Positions 8,837-17,680 of a stretch of 64,000 nt of DNA are shown piece by piece. The stretch is from the NCBI RefSeq assembly GCF_016446285.1, contig NZ_CP054140.1, positions 1,469,501-1,533,500 of the forward strand, given 5' to 3'. A model generated the notes under the pieces. That model was not told where the DNA came from. It worked only from the letters and a program-made list of their open reading frames with translations, and made no database searches. The position numbers and the translations under genes were made by a program. The stretch comes from Desulfobulbus oligotrophicus (lineage in GTDB: Bacteria; Desulfobacterota; Desulfobulbia; Desulfobulbales; Desulfobulbaceae). Every line of letters begins with the position of its first letter. Position 1 is the first letter of the stretch.

Positions 8837-11068
8837 TTACGGATTGGCAAGATTCCTGACCACTGCCTGCTGGTTTGAAGCGTTTTCCTCACTTGTGTAC
8901 AGTTGGCTTAATAAGTCTATTTTGTCTCTTACCTCAGGGGCTAATTGAAGGGAGTACTGGTTGACGTATTCTGCCGCCATCCTGTGGGTATTGAAGATCG
9001 GGATATTAAGACGCAGATTGTTTAATGCTTTTTTCATATAATCATCTGGTCTTTCATAAAAAGTCTGCAGGATTGAAGGGAGCAGGTCATAAAAAGCCGA
9101 CGCGTCCTCCGTATAGAGAAGGGCATCCGGTGCTTCGCTGAGATCAGCCTTTTCGACCGGGCCTTCGTACCCGAACTTCCAGCCAGTCTGGCCCCCATGA
9201 TAACCCTCTACCCACCAACCGTCCATAATACTGATATTGGGCGCACCGTTCATGGCTGCTTTCATGCCGCTCGTCCCGCTCGCCTCGAGCGGGCGCTTTG
9301 GGTTGTTCAGCCAGGCATGCACGCCACTGACCATCATCTTGGCAACCTGCATGTCATATCCGGGTATGAACACAAGCTTGCCCAGTCCTCTGCTCCGGAC
9401 AAACAGTTCTTCCTGGTTGTCGAGAATGAGCTTGAGGACAGATTTTCCCGGCTCATCAGCAGGGTGTGCCTTGCCGGCAAAAAGAAAGTTAACCGGCCAG
9501 TTGTGAGTTATCAGGATGTCGGACAGGCGGGCGATATCGTCTAGAATGAGATCTGCTCTTTTATAGGTTGAAAATCTTCTGGCAAACCCAATTGTAAAGA
9601 CACCCGGCCGGAGCCATTCGTTCTCCGGTACGTTTGAAAGATGGTTAGGGGGGTCGATCCACGTTTCAACCATCTGCTCCCTATGGGTTCTCAGCATATT
9701 GTTGACATATTGGATCAGTTGGCGGTTGTCCTCATGCCATGCCGATTGAAGCATTGGACGTAATTGCAGCTCGCATTCAGGAGTAATGGTCCGAAAACAA
9801 CCGGGGTCACTGCGCCACGTCTGAAGGGAAGGTATGCGGTCAAAGCAGGCGGCCCGTTGATCACTGATCCAGGTTAAGTGGTGCACTCCGTTGGTGATTG
9901 CCTTTATTTTGTGACCAAATTCGGGGAACTGTTTTTTTGTAACATCCCGGTGCAGCCGGCTGACGCTGTTGATTGATCGGTTGATCCGCATCGCCATGGC
10001 TGTAAAATTATACTCATGAGGGACGTCGGTATCATGAGCCAGCAGGTTGAGGATACGATCAAAAACACTGTGGCTGATGGTTGAATAAAGGTGGCGTGAG
10101 AAACGATCATGCCCGGCCTTGACCGGAGTGTGGATAGTATAAACTATCTTTCGGGAGACTTTTTCGGCAGCTGTTATTATATTGGCGTCCGTCATCTGCT
10201 CCAGGAAATCGTCTCCCAAAGTGGTCTGCAGCTCTTGAAGGATCAGATGAAGGATAACGGTGGCGCCGTGCTGTTCATTAAGGTGGATTGTGTCAGTGCT
10301 GAATCTAAGGACATCGAGAAGCGGCAAGATTGCCGAGCCGAGCATACGGCGTTGATTTGCTTTGATGATGGTTGATTTAGCATTGTACAGTTGATGAGCC
10401 GAGTCTGTTACCCATGCCGGTGCCCCTGGTAAACAGTAATCAATCAAAAATTCCGGAACAAAATAGTCAAGTTTGTCAGAGATCTCCAGTTTCATCCACA
10501 CGTGAGCAGAGACAAGCGTCGGCTTTAACTGGCCGTTAAAAAAAGGAACGGAAATCGTCAGTGGTTCTGTCGGCTCGTGAGGATCACGTAATTGAAACAA
10601 GGTGGGGGTACTTTCAGGGGCCCAGCGCGTTGCATGATCAATCTGACCGACCTTTGAATCAACGAACTGAGAGAAATACCCTTCGCGGTAAAGAAGACTT
10701 ATGGCGAAGACCGGAATGTGCAGATCAGCGAAACTTTTGAGGGTATCACCGGCAAGTACACCTAACCCTCCACTGTAATTGGGTATTTTTCGCGGCCCAT
10801 GAAAATATTTATTCAGGAAATCATTCACCATGGGACGGGATGAGGAAAATATTCCAGCTTGCTTCAAGACATCGCGAACCGGATGGAAGACATCCGGATC
10901 AGCCCCTATTTCCATTGATATATATGCTACATTGGCCCTGTGTGGGTCAACAAGCCTGTTCCAGACTTCGTCAAAAACGACTTGACTGACGCCGAAAAAT
11001 GTACCGAATTGATTTGAGCAGATCATTTGCTCAACGCCAGTGGCGAGTGTTGTTACAGGAAGGTTCAT
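8837..11068 (-). CDS. glgP: Alpha-glucan phosphorylase, short GT35 type
   Basis: A 743-residue GT35 phosphorylase of the short alpha-glucan type. It releases glucose-1-phosphate from alpha-1,4-glucans using pyridoxal phosphate. Visible marks are VAYISMEIG near the start, PNYSGGLGVLAGDTLKS, the phosphate-binding FAGKAHPAD, and the PLP-lysine motif EASGTSGMKAAMNG with Lys603. It is clearly distinct from the classical enzyme at 52113-54602, so the cell has two paralogous classes. ATG 11068 has no good ribosome site; ATG 11026 is an alternative that still keeps the conserved region. Gene neighbours give no pathway context. Confidence 0.93.
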   Translation of the reverse strand: MNLPVTTLATGVEQMICSNQFGTFFGVSQVVFDEVWNRLVDPHRANVAYISMEIGADPDVFHPVRDVLKQAGIFSSSRPMVNDFLNKYFHGPRKIPNYSGGLGVLAGDTLKSFADLHIPVFAISLLYREGYFSQFVDSKVGQIDHATRWAPESTPTLFQLRDPHEPTEPLTISVPFFNGQLKPTLVSAHVWMKLEISDKLDYFVPEFLIDYCLPGAPAWVTDSAHQLYNAKSTIIKANQRRMLGSAILPLLDVLRFSTDTIHLNEQHGATVILHLILQELQTTLGDDFLEQMTDANIITAAEKVSRKIVYTIHTPVKAGHDRFSRHLYSTISHSVFDRILNLLAHDTDVPHEYNFTAMAMRINRSINSVSRLHRDVTKKQFPEFGHKIKAITNGVHHLTWISDQRAACFDRIPSLQTWRSDPGCFRTITPECELQLRPMLQSAWHEDNRQLIQYVNNMLRTHREQMVETWIDPPNHLSNVPENEWLRPGVFTIGFARRFSTYKRADLILDDIARLSDILITHNWPVNFLFAGKAHPADEPGKSVLKLILDNQEELFVRSRGLGKLVFIPGYDMQVAKMMVSGVHAWLNNPKRPLEASGTSGMKAAMNGAPNISIMDGWWVEGYHGGQTGWKFGYEGPVEKADLSEAPDALLYTEDASAFYDLLPSILQTFYERPDDYMKKALNNLRLNIPIFNTHRMAAEYVNQYSLQLAPEVRDKIDLLSQLYTSEENASNQQAVVRNLANP

Positions 11069-11194
11069 GGGAAAAGGAGTTTTTCTTATTAGCTGAAGTG
11101 AATAATTTATTTTTTGTAAGAAGCGATATTAAAAAGCGATCGATATTTTTGCAAGGAGATTCATTTTTGAGAGAGAAAATTCTTGTTTTTCTAG

Positions 11195-11200
11195 TATAAT
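11195..11200 (+). promoter_or_regulatory. Candidate -10 box upstream of pal
   Basis: A perfect TATAAT 56 bases before the pal start in an AT-rich stretch. No good -35 lies at 16-18 bases (TTGAGA is 22 bases away), so this is a probable but incomplete promoter. Confidence 0.45.
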
Positions 11201-11255
11201 ACGGTAAATTTGGAAAACTTGTGTGGTTTATTTTATCATACTATCGGAGGGATAA

Positions 11256-11771
11256 ATGAGAAGTAAAAATTTGTTACAGTTTGCCACTTTAGTGGTGCTG
11301 GCCTTGGGGTTGGTCGTATCGGGTTGCAGTAAAAAGGCGCCTGAGACTGTTCAGCAGGAGGTCGGTGCAGAAGAAGGGGCAGGGGTTAGTGAATCATTGG
11401 ATACCATGGATACAGGCATCATGGAAGGAAGGACTTCCGGGCCTATGGTTCCGGTGTACTTTGAGTTTGACAGCTCGGAGATCGTAGGTGAGCAGGTGCA
11501 GCGTATTCAAACCAATGCTGACTTTCTAAACGGCAACCCTGGTGTCCAGGTAAGGATCGAAGGGAACTGCGATCCCAGAGGGACGCAGGAGTACAACCTT
11601 GCCCTGGGCGAACGTCGTGCACAAAGCGCTAAATCCTATCTGACGAGGTTGGGTGTCGGTGCTGAACGGTTGTCAACAATTAGCTTTGGAGAAGAAAAAC
11701 TGTTGATTTTCGGGCACGATGAAATATCGTATGCGCAAAACCGGCGTGATGATTTTGTTATCATAAAATAA
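11256..11771 (+). CDS. pal: Peptidoglycan-associated lipoprotein Pal
   Basis: A 171-residue outer-membrane lipoprotein. The signal sequence ends in lipobox VVSGC, so Cys24 is acylated. A linker rich in Glu/Gly/Met leads to an OmpA C-terminal domain from about residue 65 (VYFEFDSSEI) to the end, containing DPRGTQEYNLALGERRAQ, which binds meso-diaminopimelate in peptidoglycan. Pal usually works with TolB at the division site; no tol genes are in the window. In the loop the family's usual His-Thr/Cys-Asp is Asn-Cys-Asp here. A GGAGG ribosome site precedes the ATG and a strong terminator follows. Confidence 0.93.
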   Translation: MRSKNLLQFATLVVLALGLVVSGCSKKAPETVQQEVGAEEGAGVSESLDTMDTGIMEGRTSGPMVPVYFEFDSSEIVGEQVQRIQTNADFLNGNPGVQVRIEGNCDPRGTQEYNLALGERRAQSAKSYLTRLGVGAERLSTISFGEEKLLIFGHDEISYAQNRRDDFVIIK

Positions 11772-11794
11772 CACGGTGCTGTGATGAGATGTGA

Positions 11795-11834
11795 ACCGGG
11801 TTGGGAATTGTCCCCAGCCCGGTTTTGTTTTTTT
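11795..11834 (+). terminator. Rho-independent terminator after pal
   Basis: ACCGGGTTGGG (11795-11805) pairs with CCCAGCCCGGT (ending 11823) around a short loop, followed by a T-rich run to 11834. It closes the pal transcript before skp. Confidence 0.88.
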
Positions 11835-11892
11835 AGAAGGCGTTTTTTTATTGTTGTGCAGGTTGAGAATTTTTTTTGAAGGAGTAAGAACT

Positions 11893-12423
11893 GTGAGTAT
11901 AATGAAGAGTTTGTGCGGATGGGTTGGCAGTTTGTTGATAATGGCAGCGCTTGTTTTTAATGGCCAGGCAGCGGCAGCAGATACAAAGATAGCTGTCATT
12001 GATATGAAACAGGTCCTCTCAACTTCCACAGCCGGTAAACGAGTAGAGGGCATCATAAAACAGAAAAGAGATTCTTTGCAGAGGTCTTTCAAGAAAGAAG
12101 AAGATGAACTGATAGCGCTTCAGCAGGAGATGGAAAAGAAGGGTTCAGCCTGGAGTGATAAGGTCAAGCAGGAGAAATTCGGTGCTTTTCAGCAAAAACG
12201 TCGTGATTTTGCTGTAAAACAGGAGGAAGCCGGGCAAGAGCTTCAAAGGCTGCGCGAGCAGCATGTTAACCCTATTTTGAAAAAACTTGAGGAGGTTGTG
12301 TCTCAAGTTGCTGCTAAAGGCGGTTATGCCGTCGTTTTGCCGCGCAATGTGGTTTTGTACAGTAGTGATTCCATCGATATCTCGAACACCGTCATCTCTG
12401 AACTGAATAAAGTAATGAAATAG
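11893..12423 (+). CDS. Skp/OmpH-family periplasmic chaperone
   Basis: About 176 residues from GTG 11893, chosen because GAAGGAG lies eight bases before it; the frame also runs upstream through the pal terminator, which cannot be coding. Residues 4-27 are a signal peptide ending AAAA. The mature part begins with the family strand TKIAVIDMKQVLSTSTAG, then a long amphipathic charged coiled coil (about 50-130) and a closing beta segment GYAVVLPRNVVLYSS. The trimeric family shields unfolded outer-membrane proteins crossing the periplasm. bamA and lpxD, frequent neighbours elsewhere, are absent here. Confidence 0.88.
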   Translation: MSIMKSLCGWVGSLLIMAALVFNGQAAAADTKIAVIDMKQVLSTSTAGKRVEGIIKQKRDSLQRSFKKEEDELIALQQEMEKKGSAWSDKVKQEKFGAFQQKRRDFAVKQEEAGQELQRLREQHVNPILKKLEEVVSQVAAKGGYAVVLPRNVVLYSSDSIDISNTVISELNKVMK

Positions 12424-12446
12424 CAGTCAGATCTGGTGTTGTTGGT

Positions 12447-13451
12447 ATGATTCAGTCTGTTTTGCAAAAACGTATAGCCCAGTTCGCCGATGCCAGAATT
12501 CTTGTCATCGGCGACATCATAGTTGACCATTTTTTGTGGGGAACTACAAATCGTATCTCTCCGGAGGCACCGGTACCGGTCGTTAATGTCCAACGGGAAG
12601 AGCTTTTATTGGGTGGTAGTGCCAATGTGCTGCGGAATATCGTCTCTCTTGGGGGACAAGCCGCGTTATGCGGCATTATCGGTAACGATGCGATGGGGCG
12701 GAAAGTACAGGAACTCGTTGCTGAGCTGGGGGTATCAACGGAAGGACTGGTTGTCGGTAAGCGACCTACCACAGTGAAGACGAGAGTCGTTGCCCAGGGG
12801 CAGCAAATTGTTCGTTTTGACCGTGAACAGACAGGGGCGCCCTCAAGAGATTCGTTGCATGCTTTACTGAATTTCCTGGAAAAGCACCTGCCTCGCTACG
12901 ATGCGATTATGGTGTCGGATTATGCCAAAGGGGTGATCGGAGAGCCGCTGATGGTTCGTCTGCGGCAGTTTCTACAGGAGATAAGGCGGCATGATAAACG
13001 ATCATTGCCGCTGATTGTAGATCCTAAACCAGTCAACATGCACTGTTTTGTGGGGGCAACTATTATCACTCCCAATCATTATGAAGCTATGCAGATGGCT
13101 GGAATCCGGGCAGATGATGAGCGCGGCCTGGCAGCGGCCGCCCGCCAGATTCGTGACGATCTGGGGTGTGAAGCGGTCCTGATCACCCGAGGTGAAGTGG
13201 GAATGTCGTTGCTGCAGTCTGATGATCAGATCGTGACGATTCCAGCTATGGCAAAAGAAGTATATGATGTCACCGGGGCAGGTGATACTGTGGCGGCGAC
13301 CCTTGCCCTCAGCCTGGCAGCGGGAAGCAGGATGTACGAGGCGGCCGTGTTGGCCAACCATGCAGCCGGCATAGCCGTGGGGAAAATCGGTACCGCCTGC
13401 GTGACGTTTAAGGAGTTGGCAGCAGCTGTTCTTCATGGTGCACGTGGATAA
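12447..13451 (+). CDS. hldA: D-glycero-beta-D-manno-heptose-7-phosphate kinase
   Basis: A 334-residue PfkB/ribokinase-fold enzyme matching the kinase half of HldE (RfaE). It phosphorylates heptose-7-phosphate at C1 in the ADP-heptose pathway for the LPS inner core. Visible marks are GGSAN (56-60), DPKPVN, TPNHYEA and the catalytic VTGAGDT with Asp280. The cytidylyl/adenylyltransferase half of two-domain HldE is missing, so this is the stand-alone form and the nucleotidyltransferase (HldC) must be encoded elsewhere. It follows skp by 23 bases and likely shares its transcript. Confidence 0.92.
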   Translation: MIQSVLQKRIAQFADARILVIGDIIVDHFLWGTTNRISPEAPVPVVNVQREELLLGGSANVLRNIVSLGGQAALCGIIGNDAMGRKVQELVAELGVSTEGLVVGKRPTTVKTRVVAQGQQIVRFDREQTGAPSRDSLHALLNFLEKHLPRYDAIMVSDYAKGVIGEPLMVRLRQFLQEIRRHDKRSLPLIVDPKPVNMHCFVGATIITPNHYEAMQMAGIRADDERGLAAAARQIRDDLGCEAVLITRGEVGMSLLQSDDQIVTIPAMAKEVYDVTGAGDTVAATLALSLAAGSRMYEAAVLANHAAGIAVGKIGTACVTFKELAAAVLHGARG

Positions 13452-13490
13452 AATTGATTCGGCTGAGTCACACGAGACAGGGGAGATGAC

Positions 13491-14372
13491 ATGCGTCCAC
13501 GAAGCATGACAGGTTTTGGCCGCGGTGAGGCCTCTGAAGGTGGGAAGATTTGGGTTGCTGAGATCAGAACCGTTAACCACCGTTTTCTTGATCAGCGAGT
13601 AGTTTTACCCCGTCTCTTCACAGTCTTTGAAGAACGTGTGAAAAAGCGGATTGCTTCGGTCTTTGATCGTGGCAGGGTTGACGTCACCTTCAGTTTGACC
13701 GGAGCAAAGAGCATTGAGCCGCAACTGGCGATCAACAGAAGTGCTGCTTTGCAGTATCGTCGTTGTCTTGAAGAGTTGATCAGCGAGTACGGAGCCGTTG
13801 GTCCGATTACCTTGCAGGATATGTTAACCCTGCGCGATGTGATCAGTCTGGAAGAACAGTGCCCTGATCTGGAGATCGAGTGGTCATTGATTTCAGCCAG
13901 TTTGGATATTGCTTTAAAAGATTGTGACATCATGCGGGAAAAAGAGGGTCAGGCCCTGAAGGACGATCTTCTTGCGGGGGTAGAGAGGTTTGCCGCCATC
14001 ACTCAGCAGATAAAAGACCAACTGCCTGTACTATTACAACAGCGTCAGGGTGATCTGCGCATCAGGATCCAGAATTTACTCATTGGTATCGATATTGATC
14101 CAATACGTCTTGCCCAGGAAGTGGCCATTATTGCAGATAAAAGTGATGTGGCCGAGGAGATTACCCGCCTGGAGAGCCACATTGCCCAGTTTGGGTGGTT
14201 TCTTGGCAGCAACGAACCAGTCGGCAGACGGCTTGATTTCCTCCTGCAGGAGTTCTTACGTGAGGTAAACACCTTATCCTCAAAGATCGCAAATGCAAGT
14301 ATTGCTCACCTTGGTGTTGAGATGAAAAATCAAATTGAAAAACTGCGTGAACAGGTTCAAAATATTGAGTAA
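13491..14372 (+). CDS. yicC: YicC-family endoribonuclease
   Basis: A 293-residue YicC-family protein with the diagnostic start RSMTGFGRGE and the C-terminal LDFLLQEFLREVNTLSSK, NxIEKLREQVQNIE end. The family contains endoribonucleases that act on small RNAs in enterobacteria; the substrate here is unknown. A GGGGAGATGAC ribosome site precedes ATG 13491. It opens the conserved yicC-remA-gmk order found across Firmicutes and Proteobacteria. Confidence 0.93.
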   Translation: MRPRSMTGFGRGEASEGGKIWVAEIRTVNHRFLDQRVVLPRLFTVFEERVKKRIASVFDRGRVDVTFSLTGAKSIEPQLAINRSAALQYRRCLEELISEYGAVGPITLQDMLTLRDVISLEEQCPDLEIEWSLISASLDIALKDCDIMREKEGQALKDDLLAGVERFAAITQQIKDQLPVLLQQRQGDLRIRIQNLLIGIDIDPIRLAQEVAIIADKSDVAEEITRLESHIAQFGWFLGSNEPVGRRLDFLLQEFLREVNTLSSKIANASIAHLGVEMKNQIEKLREQVQNIE

Positions 14373-14456
14373 TGCGGTTTTTGTTGTGCTGTGAAGAAGT
14401 CGAGTTTGAAAGCCATCCTGCCCGGGTTTTCTCATCAGTAAAAAGTGAATTTTATT

Positions 14457-14750
14457 ATGGATAGCAGACTTGTGAACATAGGTTTTGGCAATGCCGTTAA
14501 AGTCAGTCGCATTCTTGCCGTTGTAAATCCAGGCTCGTCGCCGGTCAGAAAATTAAAAGAGGATGCCAAGAGCGAAAGAAAATTAATTGATGTAACCGAA
14601 GGGCGACGAACCCGAGCCATCTTGATTCTTGATTCAGGTCACCTTGTTCTGTCTTCTGTGCAGCCGGAAACCCTCCACCATCGTCTGTTGATGATGGAGC
14701 ATGAACTACGTAACCCTGACTATGCACTGGCCAAGGTAGAGCCAAAATGA
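14457..14750 (+). CDS. RemA-like DUF370 protein
   Basis: A 97-residue DUF370/RemA protein starting at ATG 14457, where the family begins (MDSRLVNIGFGNAV); an in-frame GTG 14445 is less likely. In Bacillus, RemA is a ring-forming DNA-binding regulator of biofilm matrix genes; the role in Gram-negative anaerobes is not established. The core IDVTEGRRTRAILILDSGHLVLSS is present, and the tail is longer than the usual ~90 residues. Its last four bases overlap the gmk start (ATGA), so translation is coupled. Confidence 0.88.
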   Translation: MDSRLVNIGFGNAVKVSRILAVVNPGSSPVRKLKEDAKSERKLIDVTEGRRTRAILILDSGHLVLSSVQPETLHHRLLMMEHELRNPDYALAKVEPK

Positions 14751-15361
14751 ACGGGAATGGTGGTATGTTGCTCGTGGTATCCGCACCATCCGGATGCGGG
14801 AAGAGTACCATTGTAAACCGGGTGATGCAGATTCTGCCGCGTTTGGTTTTTTCCGTATCCCATACAACCAGGTTGCCGAGGTCCGGCGAAACAGATGGTG
14901 TCCATTATCATTTTGTTGATAAGGCCACTTTTGCGGCAATACAAGATCAGCAACCAACAGGTTTCCTGGAGTGGGCTGAGGTACATGACCATAAGTACGG
15001 CACAAGTGTGGATGAGATCAATCGGCATCGGCAAGAGGGCATGGACGTCATCCTCGACATAGATGTGCAGGGAGCTGCACAGGTACGACAGCGAGCCAAT
15101 CCGGTGTCAGTTTTCATCGCTCCACCGTCATTTGCAGAGTTAGAGCGGAGGCTTCGCAGCAGGAAAACTGAAAATGAGGCGACTATCAGGGTACGACTTG
15201 CCAATGCACGAAAGGAGATGGCCTGTGCAGATGTATACGATTATCTTGTTGTGAACGATCGGCTGGAAGATGCTGTGGAGAGTTTGAAAAGTATCATTAT
15301 TGCCGAGCGTTGTCGCCGTCGTCGTCTTTCCGATGGCCAAGACGCAGATTGGGGTGCCTGA
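14747..15361 (+). CDS. gmk: Guanylate kinase
   Basis: A 204-residue guanylate kinase that converts GMP to GDP with ATP. The P-loop is APSGCGKST (13-21), the GMP-binding region contains SHTTRLPRSGETDGVHYHF, and the lid holds LERRLRSRKTE. It overlaps remA by four bases upstream and its TGA overlaps the rlmB ATG downstream. rpoZ, common after gmk in other lineages, is replaced here by rlmB. Confidence 0.96.
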   Translation: MNGNGGMLLVVSAPSGCGKSTIVNRVMQILPRLVFSVSHTTRLPRSGETDGVHYHFVDKATFAAIQDQQPTGFLEWAEVHDHKYGTSVDEINRHRQEGMDVILDIDVQGAAQVRQRANPVSVFIAPPSFAELERRLRSRKTENEATIRVRLANARKEMACADVYDYLVVNDRLEDAVESLKSIIIAERCRRRRLSDGQDADWGA

Positions 15362-16173
15362 TGACGCACAACTCCAGCCGGGAAAATCAGTCGTCGCCTG
15401 TGGGAACTGCCGGACCTGAACCTGAGTCTGCAGAAGATCTTGTCTGGGGTGTTCATCCTGTCCAGGAAGCTCTGGAAAAAGACCCGACCACAATTCGTGA
15501 AATAACCGTTCAACAGGGAAAAACAGGGTATCGACTGCAACGGCTCATTGATTTGGCCAGAGACCAGGGGGTTCTCGTTCGATTTGCGAGCACCGATAGA
15601 TTAGGGGTACCCCGGCACTGTCGCCATCAGGGTGTGGTAGCCCGATTGAACGCTGTTCGCGTATTCCCCTTTCCCCATCTTTTGGAGCGATTGGCTGATC
15701 ATTCGCAAGAAAAACCCCGGACAGTCTTAGCTCTTGACTCGCTGCAGGATCCTCGTAATCTTGGTTCCATTCTCCGGTCAGCTCTTGCCGCCGGTTTTTC
15801 TGATGTGCTGATGACTCGCGAACGCAGTGTGCCTCTGACAGGTACAGTGGTCAGGGCGTCAGCCGGAGCTGTAGCCCATCTTCACCTCTATCAGGTCGGC
15901 AATTTAGTCGATGCTTTAGACTCTTTAAAAAAGCATGGTTACTGGATTTACGGCACAGTAACCGAACAGTCTGCAGCATCGATTTATACGGTTGATTTTT
16001 CCGGCCCAATCTGTGTGGTCATCGGCAGTGAGGGGAAGGGATTGCGGCCGCTGGTACGAAAACAGAGCGATTTTTTAGTGACCATTCCCATGCAGGCGGC
16101 GTTTAATTCGCTCAATGTCTCCGTCGCTGCAGCGATTGTCATGTTTGAAATAGTTCGTCGTTACCCTGAGTAA
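15361..16173 (+). CDS. rlmB: 23S rRNA (guanosine-2'-O-)-methyltransferase RlmB
   Basis: A 270-residue SpoU/TrmH-family methyltransferase. ATG 15361 overlaps the gmk stop (TGATG); upstream in-frame codons lie inside gmk. The N-terminal substrate-binding domain begins VWGVHPVQEAL, and the knotted SAM-binding domain has motif 1 LDSLQDPRNLGSILRSA, motif 2 VVIGSEGKGL and motif 3 IPMQAAFNSLNVSVAAAI. RlmB methylates G2251 in the ribosomal P loop; assignment to RlmB rather than another TrmH paralogue is likely from the N-terminal domain. Confidence 0.9.
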   Translation: MTHNSSRENQSSPVGTAGPEPESAEDLVWGVHPVQEALEKDPTTIREITVQQGKTGYRLQRLIDLARDQGVLVRFASTDRLGVPRHCRHQGVVARLNAVRVFPFPHLLERLADHSQEKPRTVLALDSLQDPRNLGSILRSALAAGFSDVLMTRERSVPLTGTVVRASAGAVAHLHLYQVGNLVDALDSLKKHGYWIYGTVTEQSAASIYTVDFSGPICVVIGSEGKGLRPLVRKQSDFLVTIPMQAAFNSLNVSVAAAIVMFEIVRRYPE

Positions 16174-16231
16174 CCACGTGCTGTTGGCCGAAAAATAGTG
16201 TGGTCTTGTCAGGGGGTGTGATGTTTTATCA

Positions 16232-17398
16232 TCACAAACTTCCTTTCTTTTGCAACTGCGTCTTAAGGAGATCACCCAAAGTGCCCATGGAAGAGGGTGT
16301 TTTGCTCTCCGGAGCGGGCCTGTACTTTTTTTCCTCGAACTCTTCAGTCTCCTGGTCAGCAAGAGTCAAAGCGATGCGTTTTTGTTCACCATCAAATGAT
16401 TCGATTTTGATGGTTACCTCCTGCCCTGTTTCGATAACCTCCCGCGGATGATGGATGCGGCGACCTGCTCCGAGTTTAGAGATATGAAGAAGCCCGTCAA
16501 TGCCTGGTTCCAGAGTTACAAAGGCACCAAACGGTACCAGTCGGCTGACTGTGCCCTGGTGAACTGAACCTGCCGAATATCGAGTACCTGCTGACTCCCA
16601 GGGGTTTTCCAGAGTTTCGCGGAGGCTTAAGGAAATTCTGTTTTTCTCCCAATCCAGCGTTTTGATGATCACTTCAACCTGCTGGCCGAGATGGAGCTCA
16701 TCTTCCACCTTATCGGTTTGTCCCCAAGTGATTTCCGAAATCGGAATAAGGCCATCAACACCACCCAGGTCAACAAAAGCCCCGAAATCACGAATAGAAC
16801 TGACGGTACCTTTGACTCGCATACCTTCGTTCAGCTGTGACTTCAGCTCCTCCCGTTCCTGCTGGCGCCGTTCTTCCTGGATTGCCCGGGCAGAAAGAAC
16901 AATGTTTCGTCCCTGGTTACCATACTCGATTACTTTGAAGAGAAAGGTCTTTTCAAGGTAATCTTCAGGGTTTTCCACCTTGCGAATATCCATCTGGGAG
17001 TAGGGACAAAATGCCCGTTGGCCGGCAATGGAAACCGAAAAACCTCCTTTTATTTCTTCGGTGACTCTTCCTTCAACCGGTATACCCGAGATAAAGGCCT
17101 CTTCAAGCTCTTTCGCAATAACCTGACCGGAACCCAGCCGAGTGGTAAATATCATTTCTCCACCACGATCAGCCAGGAAAAAAACCTGTACTTTGTCACC
17201 AGTGGCAACGGTGAGCTCTCCTTCCTGATTGCAGAGTTCTGAGGCACTGAGAACCCCTTCACTCTTCTGGCCAACATCAAGAAAGATATTTTCCCCACTT
17301 ATACCAACGATCGTTGCCTCCACCTGGTTACCAGGGCGAAGAGATTTTTGAGAAGCAGGAGTATCAGAGAAAAGATCAGCAAAGGTTTCATTACTCAT
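16232..17398 (-). CDS. S1-domain RNA-binding protein, rpsA-like
   Basis: A 388-residue protein from ATG 17398 (MSNETFADLF); the frame stays open upstream but those residues look non-coding. It has four S1 OB-fold repeats; the last two, starting near GMRVKGTVSSIRDFGAFVDLGG and QGTVSRLVPFGAFVTLEPG, are the most canonical. Ribosomal protein S1 normally has six repeats, so this shorter form is either a secondary S1-like protein or an S1 surrogate binding mRNA. A basic C-terminal tail ends GDLLKTQLQKKGSL. It is convergent with rlmB and a TGTGATG/CATCACA hairpin overlaps its stop. Confidence 0.88.
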   Translation of the reverse strand: MSNETFADLFSDTPASQKSLRPGNQVEATIVGISGENIFLDVGQKSEGVLSASELCNQEGELTVATGDKVQVFFLADRGGEMIFTTRLGSGQVIAKELEEAFISGIPVEGRVTEEIKGGFSVSIAGQRAFCPYSQMDIRKVENPEDYLEKTFLFKVIEYGNQGRNIVLSARAIQEERRQQEREELKSQLNEGMRVKGTVSSIRDFGAFVDLGGVDGLIPISEITWGQTDKVEDELHLGQQVEVIIKTLDWEKNRISLSLRETLENPWESAGTRYSAGSVHQGTVSRLVPFGAFVTLEPGIDGLLHISKLGAGRRIHHPREVIETGQEVTIKIESFDGEQKRIALTLADQETEEFEEKKYRPAPESKTPSSMGTLGDLLKTQLQKKGSL

Positions 17399-17680
17399 GG
17401 CGATGTTGTTGTACTGTAAAAGAAATTGAAGTTGATATGTCCGGTTGGAAGTTATCTGCTCAACAATACGCGTGTCCACAGGGGAGAGCAGGTCAGCCTG
17501 TCCGTTTGCGGAGTGTACATATGGTGACCTGGAAAGATAGTCTTTCAGGATTCATATACAAGAAACTGTAGGGTTCTATTCTATATGCCGGTGGAAAAGA
17601 CAAGTCCGTGTTTACAAAAAGTCATGGCTATACTGTTTTTATTCAACGGTATCTGTTCATGGTACCAGGATTCCGGTGTT

